DNA of 64,000 nt from Warburgia ugandensis (Eukaryota > Streptophyta > Magnoliopsida > Canellales > Canellaceae). A program made the translations under genes and the position numbers. Under the pieces are notes generated by a model that saw only the letters and a program-made list of their open reading frames with translations, was not told where the DNA came from and searched no databases. The stretch is from contig CP141136.1 in NCBI GenBank assembly GCA_035236585.1, positions 34,246,949 to 34,310,948 on the forward strand, given 5' to 3'. Shown one piece after another: positions 1 to 10,759 of this stretch (the first letter of the stretch is position 1; each line of letters starts with the position of its first letter).

Positions 1-99
1 TGGACATCTAGATTGCATTTTTCATCAGATTACATGGTCAAATTTAGCTAATTTAAGGATCTACATTGGTCGGATAAACCACTTCTAGCTTTGGATTGA

Positions 100-440
100 T
101 GATCAGGACTAATCTATGGGGTCTGATCGTCGATCCGTCATCAACAAGTCACTATTTGAATAGTGACAGATCAGACGGCTGAGGTTTCTTGATAGGTTCT
201 CATCCAAATTACACCATTCTAGTCTCATCCTAACTAATTCAGGGTTGTAGGATTCATCCGTGGTGTTTGATCATTAATCAAATACTGCAAAATTACTGTG
301 TGAACAGTACCCATTTGGATGGCTGTATTGTTCAATAGGTCTATAGTCAATTTACATCTAAATTCATCAATTCCTCCTATATTATAGTAATTTTAGGGCT
401 GTTTAATTCATCTATGGTTTCTGATCAGCCATCAAACTTC
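100..440. repeat. Diverged ~145-bp tandem-like repeats
   Basis: Three related stretches start near 111, 252 and 406 and share a pattern like ATTCATCYRTGG followed by TCTGATC and ATCAAA. They are spaced 140-154 bp apart. The rest of each unit is poorly conserved. The region lies inside the presumed transposon and has no recognisable coding content. Confidence 0.35.
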
Positions 441-984
441 AAATTCATCTAAGTTGATTTTAGGGTTTGTCAACTATGTATCTACCTATGCATAAACTTA
501 GATTAAGAAATAGATGGTTGGATCATCCTTAAATTTAGATCTAGGATAGAAATTCATGGATCTAACAAATTTCACCAAATTAAGAACTAGGTTTTTTAGA
601 TCTTACCTAAAGGAAGCATGATCATGTTTTTTCCTTTCCTAGGTAGATCAACTCCGATTTGCCATGAAACGCTCCATCCCTAGCCATGTGCACTGTTCAT
701 GCCCCAATCTATGGTTGTTCCTCCTCCGATCATGGAAGAACCAAAGGGGTTTTGTTCCCCTCTTTGTAAAGATAAAATGGATGGCTAGATTAACAATCCT
801 AGCCACCATTGTTGTTGGAAAGGAATGGGAACTATATAAGGGTTTGCCTGAGATGAAAAAAATCAGGAAAACTCGATTTGGGTATCCCTCAATCGCTGGA
901 AAAGCACAAATCTGATAGGGATATGCTCGGGGAAGAGGAGAAGCAGAGGATTTGGGGGTTTTGCTTTGCTAGTGAGCTGGAATT

Positions 985-1570
985 GAATTTTAAAGTCACT
1001 TTAATAAAGTGACTTCAAAAGTGAGAGACTTTTAAAGTTGCTTATAATTAAATGACTTCAAAAGTTATTGACTTTTAAAGTCGCTTTGTGTCAAAAGACT
1101 TTAATAGCCCATTCCCACCTAATATTAATCATCCCACAAAATTTCTTCTCATACTTTTAAAGTTGCTTAGAATAAACGACTTTAAAAAAGGGTCACTTTT
1201 AAAGTCATTTTTTTATTAAACAACTATAAAAGTCCATTCCCGCTAAATATAATATTCCTGCCAAATTTTTCATGATACTTTTGAAGTTGTTTACATAAAA
1301 TGACTTCAAAAGTTATTGATTTTTAAAGTCATTTTCTACTAAACAACTTCAAAAGTTATAAACTTTTGAAGTCATTTAATGTTAAATGACTTTAAAAGTG
1401 CTTTTCGCAAAAAATTCCCTCATCACTCTAGTTTTTTAAAGTCGCTTATAGTTACATGACTTCTTAAGTCTATATATTTAAAGTCGTTCATTTTAAATTG
1501 ACTTATAAAATATTTATGAACTTGGTAGTCAAATAAGTGACTTCTTTTATGCTGACTTTAAAATCCTTGT
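985..1570. repeat. Subterminal short inverted/direct repeat cluster of the CACTA-like element
   Basis: A degenerate word pair, CTTTTAAAGTCGCTT and AAGTGACTTCAAAAG, recurs roughly every 30-50 bases in both orientations. Clear copies start near 990, 1008, 1028, 1060, 1072, 1158, 1196, 1300, 1320, 1345 and 1385. Such clusters flank the terminal inverted repeats of CACTA elements, where they bind the TnpA-type protein in known members. The region is otherwise non-coding. Confidence 0.55.
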
Positions 1571-1581
1571 GTGGAGTAGTG

Positions 1582-1835
1582 ACATTTGCACCTTAGACCT
1601 TCAAAACAATAGAATTAAGCCTAATTAGTAATAGTTATGTGATTTCTAAGACTAAAAAATTAAAAATATAGGGGCACGTATACAATTTATCTTCTAAAAT
1701 AGTTCTAATGTGAAATTTCTCTTTCTTGTGTAAAATTAGATATTTTGTGTATTTTTTACATTGTATCTGTTACCTTCAAAAGAGTAGAATCAAGCCTAAT
1801 TAGTGATAATTAAGTTATTTTTAAGACTAAAATAT
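1582..1835 (-). repeat. AT-rich ~176-bp satellite, B orientation, about 1.4 monomers
   Basis: The word ACCTTCAAAA recurs at about 1597 and 1772, a spacing of 175. It is accompanied by the family words AGTAGAATTAAGCCTAATTAG, split over monomers, and TGTATACAATTTATCTT. The right boundary is the fusion of the satellite word ACTAAAATATTCA to the non-satellite sequence CCATAGAAGAT at 1836-1841. The CACTA end borders it on the left. Confidence 0.8.
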
Positions 1836-4059
1836 TCACCATAGAAGATACAGCTTGGTGCTTTGGGTCTTTTATTTCTGTAATTATTGAGTTTCAAATG
1901 TTTGAATGTTAGATATCTCAAGTTATGCATGTCATGTGGCTTTGCAACTAATATTAAGGATGATCAGAAGGGAATCCTTTGTATTGGTTTGAAGCCATAA
2001 TATACATTCTTGTCCTAATATTCCTGAAGGCCATTAAAGACACATTTGGTGAAACTTCCCATTTCCCAATTGTTTTGTTCTGCAGTTTTAGCACTGTGAA
2101 CTTTCTGGATACCAGCACCGATAGGAGCTATAAGAGTGAGGCTAGATCATAGCAAACAACATTCTCATTTTTTCTAGTTCAAAAGGAAAGTCACTCCAGT
2201 AACTATTCCAAGTGCACCCCAAATATGCCCAGTTTCTGACATTCAAATGTCAACTTGCGAGTATTGCTTTATGCATTTGCTTGATGAAAAAGAATCCAAG
2301 CCATTATTGTAAATGTTTTAACTGAAAGGTGATATAGCGTTTCACCAATTTTAGAGAGTCCATGCATCTATCATATTTATTCCTGCATAAGTAGGCTTAA
2401 AGAATGAGCTTTACATGCCAAGAGCTTTGTAATGACTTAGAATCATTAGAAAGCTAGTTGATGCTAGAAGTATTTTCAAAGAAGCTTATAATCTAGGTTA
2501 TGTATTAATTAAGCTTGTAATATTTGTGGTGAAATTTCATACGAGTATCATTCTTTGTCTACTTATGAATAAATAAAGGTGAAAGAAGCTTTCAGGAAGA
2601 AATAAAATTCCTTCTGTGGTCACATATTCATGAATTTGCAAGCTTTTCTACAAGGATGATAGGTTTGTGGAGTCGATATAATTCTAATGGAAATGCAAAG
2701 GAACGAAGGAAATGTATAAGATTTTTGTTATGATTGGTAGTTGGATGTAAATATTGGAAAAATGGCAAGCTGGATATGAAATAAGGAATTAGGGGATTGG
2801 AGTGTATGAATAATGGCATGAAGAGGATGGTAATAGCCTTAGATCAACAGAAACATTTTCCTTAGTTGAGCACATAAAAATTGCCATTAGGAGAATCCCA
2901 AAGTAGCCATTTGAAACATTTTGTGAAGTCACAAATGTGTTGATATCGCACTTATACACCATGCATGAGTGGCACTAAACACTAAAATCCTCTTGTGTGA
3001 TATAATACCTACTATATAGCTTTCACTAGTGGTTGCCTGTTTACGTAGCCTTTCACAATTGATGCAGAAGAACCCGGTTTACTTGTAATAGCAAAAGGTA
3101 AAGTTTTTTATTTATAAGGGGTGTAAAGCACCAAGTTGACTAGGATAAGCATGCTTTGGGACTCATGGAACCTAGAGCTTATGATTTGTCCTTTGTTTTG
3201 GACTCAAAAGGATCCAAACCAATGGTGTCAACACATGTTGATCAATGGTGTCAATAGTCACCCATGATGGGATTCCTTTGATGTCTCAGTTTGTGATTAT
3301 ATATTCTTTTGGTTTGATAGCTGAAATATTTCTTGTGCCAAAAGAAAGGAAGTCTGAATGAACATGTTTTTAGGGGATCTTTCATCTTGCTATCTGCTTT
3401 CTTAATAAGCCTTTCTTCAAACCCCAAATTGGTCTCTGAATGCATCAAACCAATGTTTCACATTATAATGGAGTCAAGTGGATTTGCAATTTAGATAAGT
3501 TTCAGGCACCAAGTGCACAACTGTAGGTACATTATAGAATCAATTAAATGAACTAATGCATTAGAACTAATGCATCATTTATGCTTGATTAGAGCATTTT
3601 GGGGGGCCAATACTATCATATACAAAGTGTAGACTAGAACCTATTTCTTACTTGTGGATCAAAGAATTGATGACCAAGACAAATTGCCTACTTGAATAAT
3701 ACCTTTATGCACCCGTACTGCAAGTTTTCTATTGTATCTTATTTCAAGCATATCAAGGAAACTAATACTAAAGAGAAACTCAAAAGACGGACAAAGTTTG
3801 ATAGAATTTGTACTTATGCATTAGGTTAAGAGAGTAATTTAGCATTATATATAGGTCTAATAAATTAGTATTTATAGTACCCATCATTGGAGAACCAATT
3901 CTCTTATGTTTGCAAAGCATCATTTGGGCAATTAGCTCCTGTTGTTTGTCGCATTTGCAGTCTATGTAAATTTGATGGGAGAAAGAGGGTTAAAGTCCAG
4001 TAGCCAAAATCTGATAAATAACTTCTTTATGAGGTTTTGCTCCTTTAAGTATTCACATG
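1836..4059 (+). repeat. Left arm of a ~2.2-kb inverted repeat (non-satellite DNA)
   Basis: Read 5'->3', this segment matches the reverse complement of 44311-46516. For example, AAGATACAGCTT at 1850 matches the complement of AGCTGTATCTT near 46492. CTTGCAAATTCATGAATATG, near 45707, is found reversed near 2625-2645. Both arms join satellite at the same inner point, next to TACAAATGT/ACATTTGTAC. The arms share no obvious coding exon. By orientation and collinearity with 45727-46812, the left arm corresponds to sequence downstream of exon 2 of the phosphatase-like pseudogene. It is clearly more diverged from the array units than they are from each other. I see no gene in it; the 60-75-codon open frames are unsupported. 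Confidence 0.85.
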
Positions 4060-5516
4060 GTACAAATGTAAAAAATGCACAAATTGCTCAAACTAGACCT
4101 TCAAGATACAATTTGCTCTTTCTAAGAAATCACTTAATTAGGCTTCATTCTACTATTTTGAAGGTCTAGAATACAAATGTAAAAAATGCACAAAAATCTA
4201 ATTTTGCAAAAGAAAAAGCAATTTCACATTCCAAATATATTAAAAGATAAATTGTATACATATTTTGAATATTTTAGTCTTAGAAATTACTTAATTATAA
4301 CTAAATTTTCTTAATTCTATTGTTTTGAAGAACTAGGGTACAAATGTAAAAATTGCACAAAGTAACTAATTTTACACACTAAAGAGCAATTTTACTAATT
4401 AGTCACTATTCTACTATTTTGAAGGCCTGGGGCACAAAATATGTAATTTTACTCAACAAAGAGCGATTTCACATTCCAACCATATTAAAGGATAAATTGT
4501 GTACATATTCAAATATTTGAAATATTTTAGTCTTATAAATCACTTAATATCACTAATTAAGCAATATTCTACTATTTTGAAGGCCTAGGGCACATATGTA
4601 AAAATGTATAAAATATCTAATTTTACATAAGAAAGCAATCTCACATTCCAAAAATTTTAAAAGATACATATCCTTATATTTTGAATGTTTTAGTCTTAAA
4701 AATCACTTAATTATCACTAATTATACTTAATTTTACTAATTTGATGGTCCAAGCTACAATGTAAAAAATGCACAAAATATCTAATTTTGCAATAGAAAGA
4801 GCAATTTCACATTCCAGTTATATTAAATAATAAATTGTGTACTTATACCTAAATTTTGAATATTTTTGTCTTAGAAATCATAAATTTGGCTTAATTCTAT
4901 CATCTTGAAGGTCCAGGGTACAAATGTGAAAAATGCACAAAATATATAGTTTTATACAAGACAGAGCAATTTTACATTCTAACTATATTAGAAGATAAAT
5001 TGTACACATATCCCTATATTTTGAATATTTTAGTCTAAGAAATCACTTAATTATCACTTAATTCTAATGCCTTAAAGGTCGAGGGTACAGATGTAAAAAG
5101 TCTACAAAATATCTAATTTTACACAAGAAAGGAAAATTTCACATGGCAATTATATTAAAAGAAAAATTGTATACATACCCCTATATTTTAAATATTTAGG
5201 TGTTAAAAGTCACTTAATTAACTCTAACTAGGCTTAAGTATATTGTTTTGAAGGTTCAGTGTGCAAATGTATAAAATGAACAAAATATCTAATTTTCCAG
5301 ATGAAAGAGCAATTTCATAGTTCAATTATATTAAAAGATAAATTATATACACATTCCCTAATTTTGAATATTTTAGCCTTGCATATTACTTAATTATAAT
5401 TAATTTTTCTTAATTCTATTGTTTTGAGGTCTAAGGTGCAAATGTAAAAAATACACAAAATAACTAATTTTACACAAGAATGAACAATTTCACATTCCAA
5501 CTATAGTAAAAGATAA
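4060..5516 (+). repeat. Satellite A block 1
   Basis: Head-to-tail monomers in A orientation, starting at the inner junction of the left inverted arm. The monomer cadence is seen in repeated GCAATTTCACATTCC-type words and TTGAATATTTTAGTCTTA. The block ends at the AAAGATAATTTTTGT switch. Confidence 0.75.
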
Positions 5517-7090
5517 TTTTTGTGGCATGGACATTCAGAATAGTAGAATTGAAACAAATCAGTGATAATAAAGTGATTTCCAAGACTAGTTGTTCAAAAT
5601 ATTAGGATATGTATACAATTTATCTTTTAAAATAGTTGGAATCTGAAATTGTTCTTTCTTGTGTAAACTTAGATATTTTGCGCCTTTTTACCTTTGTACC
5701 ATAGTCATTCATAACAGTAGAATTAAACAAAATTAGGGATGATTAAGTGATTTCTAAGACTAATACAAGCAAAATATTAGGAAATGGATACAATTTAACT
5801 TTCACTATAGTTGAAATGTGAAATTGCACTATCTTATGTAAAACTAGATATTTTGTGGATTTTTTACTTTTGTACCCTCGACATTCAAAACAATACAATT
5901 AGTCCAAATTAGGGATAATTAAGTGATTTCTGTGGCTCAAATATTCAAACAATAGGGATACATATACAATTTATCTTTTAGAATAGTTGGAATGTGAAAC
6001 TGCTCTTTCGGATGAAAATTTAGATAATTTGTGCATTTGTACCGTAGAGCTTCAAAACAGTACAACTAAGCCAAATTAGAGACAATTAAGGGATATTTAA
6101 GAATAAAATATTAAAAATATAGGGAGGTGTATACAATTAGTTGGAATGTGAAATTGCACTTTCTTGTGCAAAATGAGATATTTTATAAATTTTTTACGTT
6201 CGCATGCTAGACCTTTAAAACAGTAGAAACCTAGATAGTGATTATTACGTAATTTTTAACACTAAATTATTCAATATATATGCTTATATATACAATTTAT
6301 CTTTTAATGTAGTTGGAATGTTAAATTGCTCCGTCTAGTATAAAATTAGATGTTTTGTATATTTTTTACATTTGTACCCAAGAACTTTATAAAAATAGAA
6401 TTAAGCCAAATTAGTGATAATTAAGAGATTTGAACCAAAATGTTTAAAATTTAGGGACATGTATACAATTTATCTTTTAATATAGTTGGAATGTGAAGTT
6501 GCTCTTACTTTTACAAAGTTAGATATTTTACATTTGTACACTGGACCTTCAAAATTGTAGAATTAAGCCCGACGAGTGATAATTAAGTGATTTATAGGAC
6601 CAAAATATTCAAAATATATGACTATTTATACAATTTATCTTTTAAAGTAGTTGGAATGTGAGATTGCTCTTTCTTGTGTAAGTTAGATATTTTGTGCATA
6701 TTATTTTGTGCATATTTTACATTTGTGCCTAGACCTTCAAAACAATTGAATATTGGTAATTAGTGACAATTAAGTTAATTTTTAAGTCTAAAATATTTAA
6801 ATATAGGGATATGTATGCAATTTATCTTTTAATATAGTTGGAATGTGACATTGCTCTTTGTTGTGTAAATTAGATATTTTGTGCATTTTTGACATTTGCA
6901 CCCTTGACCTTCAAAATAGTAGAATTAGTCCCAAGTAGTGATAATTAAGTAATTTTTAGGACTAAAATATTCAAAATAAAGGGATATGTATATACTTTAT
7001 CTTTTAATATAGTTGGGATATGAAATTACTCTTTCTTGTGTAAGATTAGCTATTTTGTGGATTTTTTGTGTCTGTGCGCTTGACCATCAA
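5517..7090 (-). repeat. Satellite B block 1
   Basis: About nine monomers in B orientation (TTTACATTTGTACC, TATACAATTTATCTTTTA, AGTTGGAATGTGAAATTGC). The block starts after the A-to-B switch and ends at the CATCAAATTTTATTCAAG switch near 7088. Confidence 0.75.
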
Positions 7091-8284
7091 ATTTTATTCA
7101 AGAAAGAGCTATTTCACATTCCAACTATATTAAAAGATAAACTGTATGTATACTCTTGTATTTTGAAAATTTTAGTCTTGGAAATCACTTAATTATTTTT
7201 TTTTAATGTCGAGGGTACGAATGTAAAAAATGCACAAAATATGTAATTTTACTCTAGAAAGAGCAATTTCACATTCCAACCATATTAAAGGATAAATTGT
7301 GTGCATATTCATATATTTGAAATATTTTAGTCTTATGAATCACTTAACATCACTAATTAGGCAATATATTACTGTTTTGAAGGCCTAGGGCACATATGTA
7401 AAAATGTACAGAATATCTAATTTTACATAAGAAAGAAATCTCACATTCCAACAATTTTAAAAGATACATATCCCTACATTTTGAATGTTTTAGTCTTACA
7501 AAACACTAACTATCACTAATTAGGCTTAATTCTACTAATTTGAAGGTCCAAGCTACAATGTAAAAAATGTAAAAAATATCTAATTTTCCAATAGATAGAG
7601 CAATTTCACGTTCCAGTCATATGAAATGATAAATTGTGTACTTATCCCTAAATTTTGAATATATTTGTCTTAGAAATCATAAATTTGGCTTAATTCTATT
7701 ATCTTGAAGGTCTAGGGTACAAATGTAAACAATGCACAAAATATATAGTTTTATACAAGACCGAGGAATTTTACAATCTAACTATATTGGAAGATAAATT
7801 GTACACATATCCCTATATTTTGAATATTTTTGACTAAGAAATCACTTAATTATCAATTATTAGGCTTAATTCTAAAATGTCCATATCTAATTTTATGTAA
7901 GAAAGGGAAATTTCACATTGCAATTATATTAAAAGAAAAATTGCACATATATCCCTATATTTTGAATATTTAAGTGTTAAAAGTTACTTAATTATCACTG
8001 ACTAGGCTACTGTTTTGAAGGTCCTGAGTACAAATGTATAAAATGAACAAAATATCTAATTCTACAGTTGAAGGAGCAATTTTACAATTCAATTATATTG
8101 AAAGATAAATTATATACACCTTCCTTAATTTTGAATATTTTAGCCTTACATATTACTTAATTATAACTAATTTTTCTTAATTATACTATTTTGAAGGTCT
8201 ACAGTACAAATGTAAAAAACACACAAAATAACTAATTTTGCACAAGAATGAACAATTTCACATTCCAACTATAGTAAAAGATAA
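7091..8284 (+). repeat. Satellite A block 2
   Basis: A-orientation monomers that reproduce the order of variants seen in block 1. Examples are the short ACAATTTTAAAAGATAC monomer near 7448 and the TTTGGCTTAATTCTAT variant near 7684, which show the higher-order periodicity. Confidence 0.75.
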
Positions 8285-9848
8285 TTTTTGTAGCATGGAC
8301 ATTCAGAATAGTAGAATTGAGACAAATTAGTGATAATAGAGTGATTTCCAAGACTTGTTAGTTCAAAATATTAGGATATGTATACAATTTATCTTTTAAA
8401 ATAGTTGGAATCTAAAATTACTCTTTCTTGTGTAAAATTAGATATTTTGCGCTTTTTTACCTTTGTGCATGATCATTCATAACCGTAGAATTAAACAAAA
8501 TTAGGGATGATTAAGTGATTTCTAAGACTAATACAGGCAAAATATGAAATGTATACAATTTATCTTTCACCATAGTTGAAATGTGAAATTGCACTATCTT
8601 ATGTAAAACTAGATATTTTGCAAATTTTTTACTTTTGTACCCTCGACATTCAAAACAATACAATTAGGCCAAATTAGGGGTAATTAAGTGATTTCTATGG
8701 CTAAAATATTCAAACCATAGGGATACATATACAATTTATCTTTTAGAATACTTGGAATATGAAACTGCTCTTTCCAATGAAAAATTAGATAATTTGTGCA
8801 TTTGTACCATAGAGCTTCAAAGCAGTACAACTAAGCCAAATTAGAGATAATTAAGGGATTTTTAAGAATAAAATATTCAAAATATAGGGAGGTGCATACA
8901 ATTAGCTGGAATGTGAAATTGCACTTTCTTGTGCAAAATTAGGTATTTTATAAAAAATTTACATTTACACCCAAGACCTTTAAAATAGTAGAGTTAAGCC
9001 CAATCATTGATTATTAAGTAATTTTTAAGACTAAAATATTCAATATATATGCACATGTATACAATTTATCTTTTAATGTAGTTGGAATGTTACATTACTC
9101 TGTCTAGTATAAAATTAAATGTTTTGTGTATTTTTTACGTTTGTACCTTGGAACTTTATAAAAATACAACTACGCCAAATTAGTGATAATTAAGAGATTT
9201 GACCCAAATTGTTTAAAATTTAGGGATATGTATACAATTTATCTTTTAATATAGTTGGAATGTGAAGGTGCTCTTACTTTTGCAAAGTTAGATATTTTAC
9301 ATTTGTACACTGGACCTTCAAAATAGTAGAATTAAGCCCGATGAGTGATAATTAGGTGATTTCTAAGACCAAAATATTGAAAATATATTACTATTTATAC
9401 AATTTATCTTTTAAAGTAGTTGGAATGTGAGATTGCTCTTTCTTGTGTAAACTTAGATATTTTGTGCATATTTTACATTTGTGCCTAGACCTTCAAATCA
9501 ACAGAATATTGGCTAGTTAGTGACAATTAAGTTATCTTTTAAGACTAAAATATTTAAATATAGGGATATGTATGCAATTTATCTTTTAATATAGTTGGAA
9601 TGTGACATTGCTCTTTGTTGTATAAATTAGATATTTTGTGCATTTTTGACATTTGTACCCTTGACCTTGAAAATAGTAGAATTGGACCAAGTAGTGATAA
9701 TTAAGTGATTTTTAAGACTAAAATATTCAAAATAAAGGGATATGTATAAGCTTTATCTTTTAATATTGTTGGTATATGAAATTACACTTTCTTGTGTAAG
9801 ATTAGCTATTTTGTGGATTTTTTATGTTTGTGCACTAGACCATCAAAT
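8285..9848 (-). repeat. Satellite B block 2
   Basis: B-orientation monomers in the same variant order as 5517-7090, including the shortened monomer near 8900 (GGGAGGTGCATACAATTAG). The block ends at the B-to-A switch near 9848. Confidence 0.75.
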
Positions 9849-10581
9849 TTTATTCAAGAAAGAGCTATTTCACATTCCAACTATATTAAAAGATAAACTA
9901 TATACATATCCCTATATTTTGAAAATTTTAGTCTTAGAAATCACTTAATTATTTTGTTTTTAATGTCGAGGGTACGAATGTGAAAAATACACAATATATG
10001 TAATTTTACTCCAGAAAGAGCAATTTCACATTCCAACTATATTAAAGGATAAATTGTGTACATATTCATATATTTGAAATATTTTAGTCTTATGAATCAC
10101 TTAACATCACTAATTAGGCAATATTATACTATTTTTTAGGCCTATGGCACATATGTAAAAATGTACAGAATATCTAATTTTACATAAGAAAGCAATCTCA
10201 CATTTCAACAATTTTAAAAGATACATATCCCTATATTTTGAATGTTTTATCTTAGAAATCACTTAATTATCACTAATTAGGCTTAATTCTACTAATTTGA
10301 AGGTCCAAGCTACAATGTAAAAAATGCACAAAATATCTAATTTTGTAATAGAAAGAACAATTTCACGTTCTAGTTATATTAAATGATAAATTGTGTACTT
10401 ATCCCTAAATTTTGAATATTTTTGTCTTAGAAATCATGAATTTGGCTTAATTATATTATCTTGAAGGTCTAGGGTACAAATGTAAAATAGCACAAAATAT
10501 ATAGTTTTATACAAGAGAGAGCAATTTTACATTCTAACTATATTAGAAGATAAATTGTACACATATCCCTATATTTTGAAT

Positions 10582-10591
10582 ATTTTAGTCT
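10582..10591. repeat. 5' target-site duplication of the LINE (ATTTTAGTCT)
   Basis: The 10-bp word ATTTTAGTCT directly before the LINE start is repeated at 13678-13687 directly after the LINE tail. The uninserted form of the same satellite position occurs near 5028, 16480 and 19228. Confidence 0.85.
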
Positions 10592-10597
10592 GAAAAT

Positions 10598-10737
10598 AGG
10601 CGAGGGTTGCTAAGGCGTTCTCCCAGAAGTGACGAGCTACATCGGATCCCGGGTGTAGTGAAAAGTGGGCAAGGGCTGCTAGAGCGTCCCCTCGGAAGCG
10701 ACATGCTACATTAAAACCTAGGTGCAGGGAAAAGTGG
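10598..10737 (+). repeat. Two 69-bp tandem units in the LINE 5' leader
   Basis: Unit 1 (10598-10668) and unit 2 (10668-10737) share the order GGCGAGGGTTGCT / GGCAAGGGCTGCT, then GCGTYCYC, GCGAC- or GTGAC-type words, GCTACAT, GTGYAG and GAAAAGTGG. They are diverged copies. Repeated 5' leader units in LINEs often carry internal promoter activity; that role here is inference. Confidence 0.7.
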
Positions 10738-10759
10738 ACATAGGTTCATACCATGGAGG

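Larger units (their letters stand above)
1..1581 (+). mobile_element. 3' end of a probable CACTA (En/Spm-type) DNA transposon, cut by the window edge
   Basis: The segment ends abruptly at 1581 against B-orientation satellite. Read from the right end on the minus strand it starts CACTACTCCACACAAGG, which has the CACTA terminus expected of En/Spm transposons. Immediately inside, 985-1570 is packed with short direct and inverted copies of a word like ACTTTTAAAGTC / GACTTCAAAAGT, as in CACTA subterminal repeats. The 3-bp target duplication would be ACA (1582-1584), but the other end lies outside the window. No transposase is visible. An 83-codon open frame at 664-915 and a TATATAA at 833-839 lie inside but I recognise neither. 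The CACTA assignment is inference from the terminus and subterminal repeats. Confidence 0.6.

Noticed and set aside
664-915. An 83-codon open frame with a downstream TATATAA
   Set aside because: No recognisable domain, and it lies in the interior of a probable transposon. It could be an exon fragment but I cannot support it.
1836-4059. Missing exons of the phosphatase gene in the left inverted arm
   Set aside because: I read the sense strand for the segment after exon 2 and for the Cys-x5-Arg loop and found neither.
9742-9948. Identical 68-codon frames at 9742 and 15639
   Set aside because: They cross a satellite orientation switch inside a recently homogenised patch, so conservation reflects DNA identity and not protein selection.
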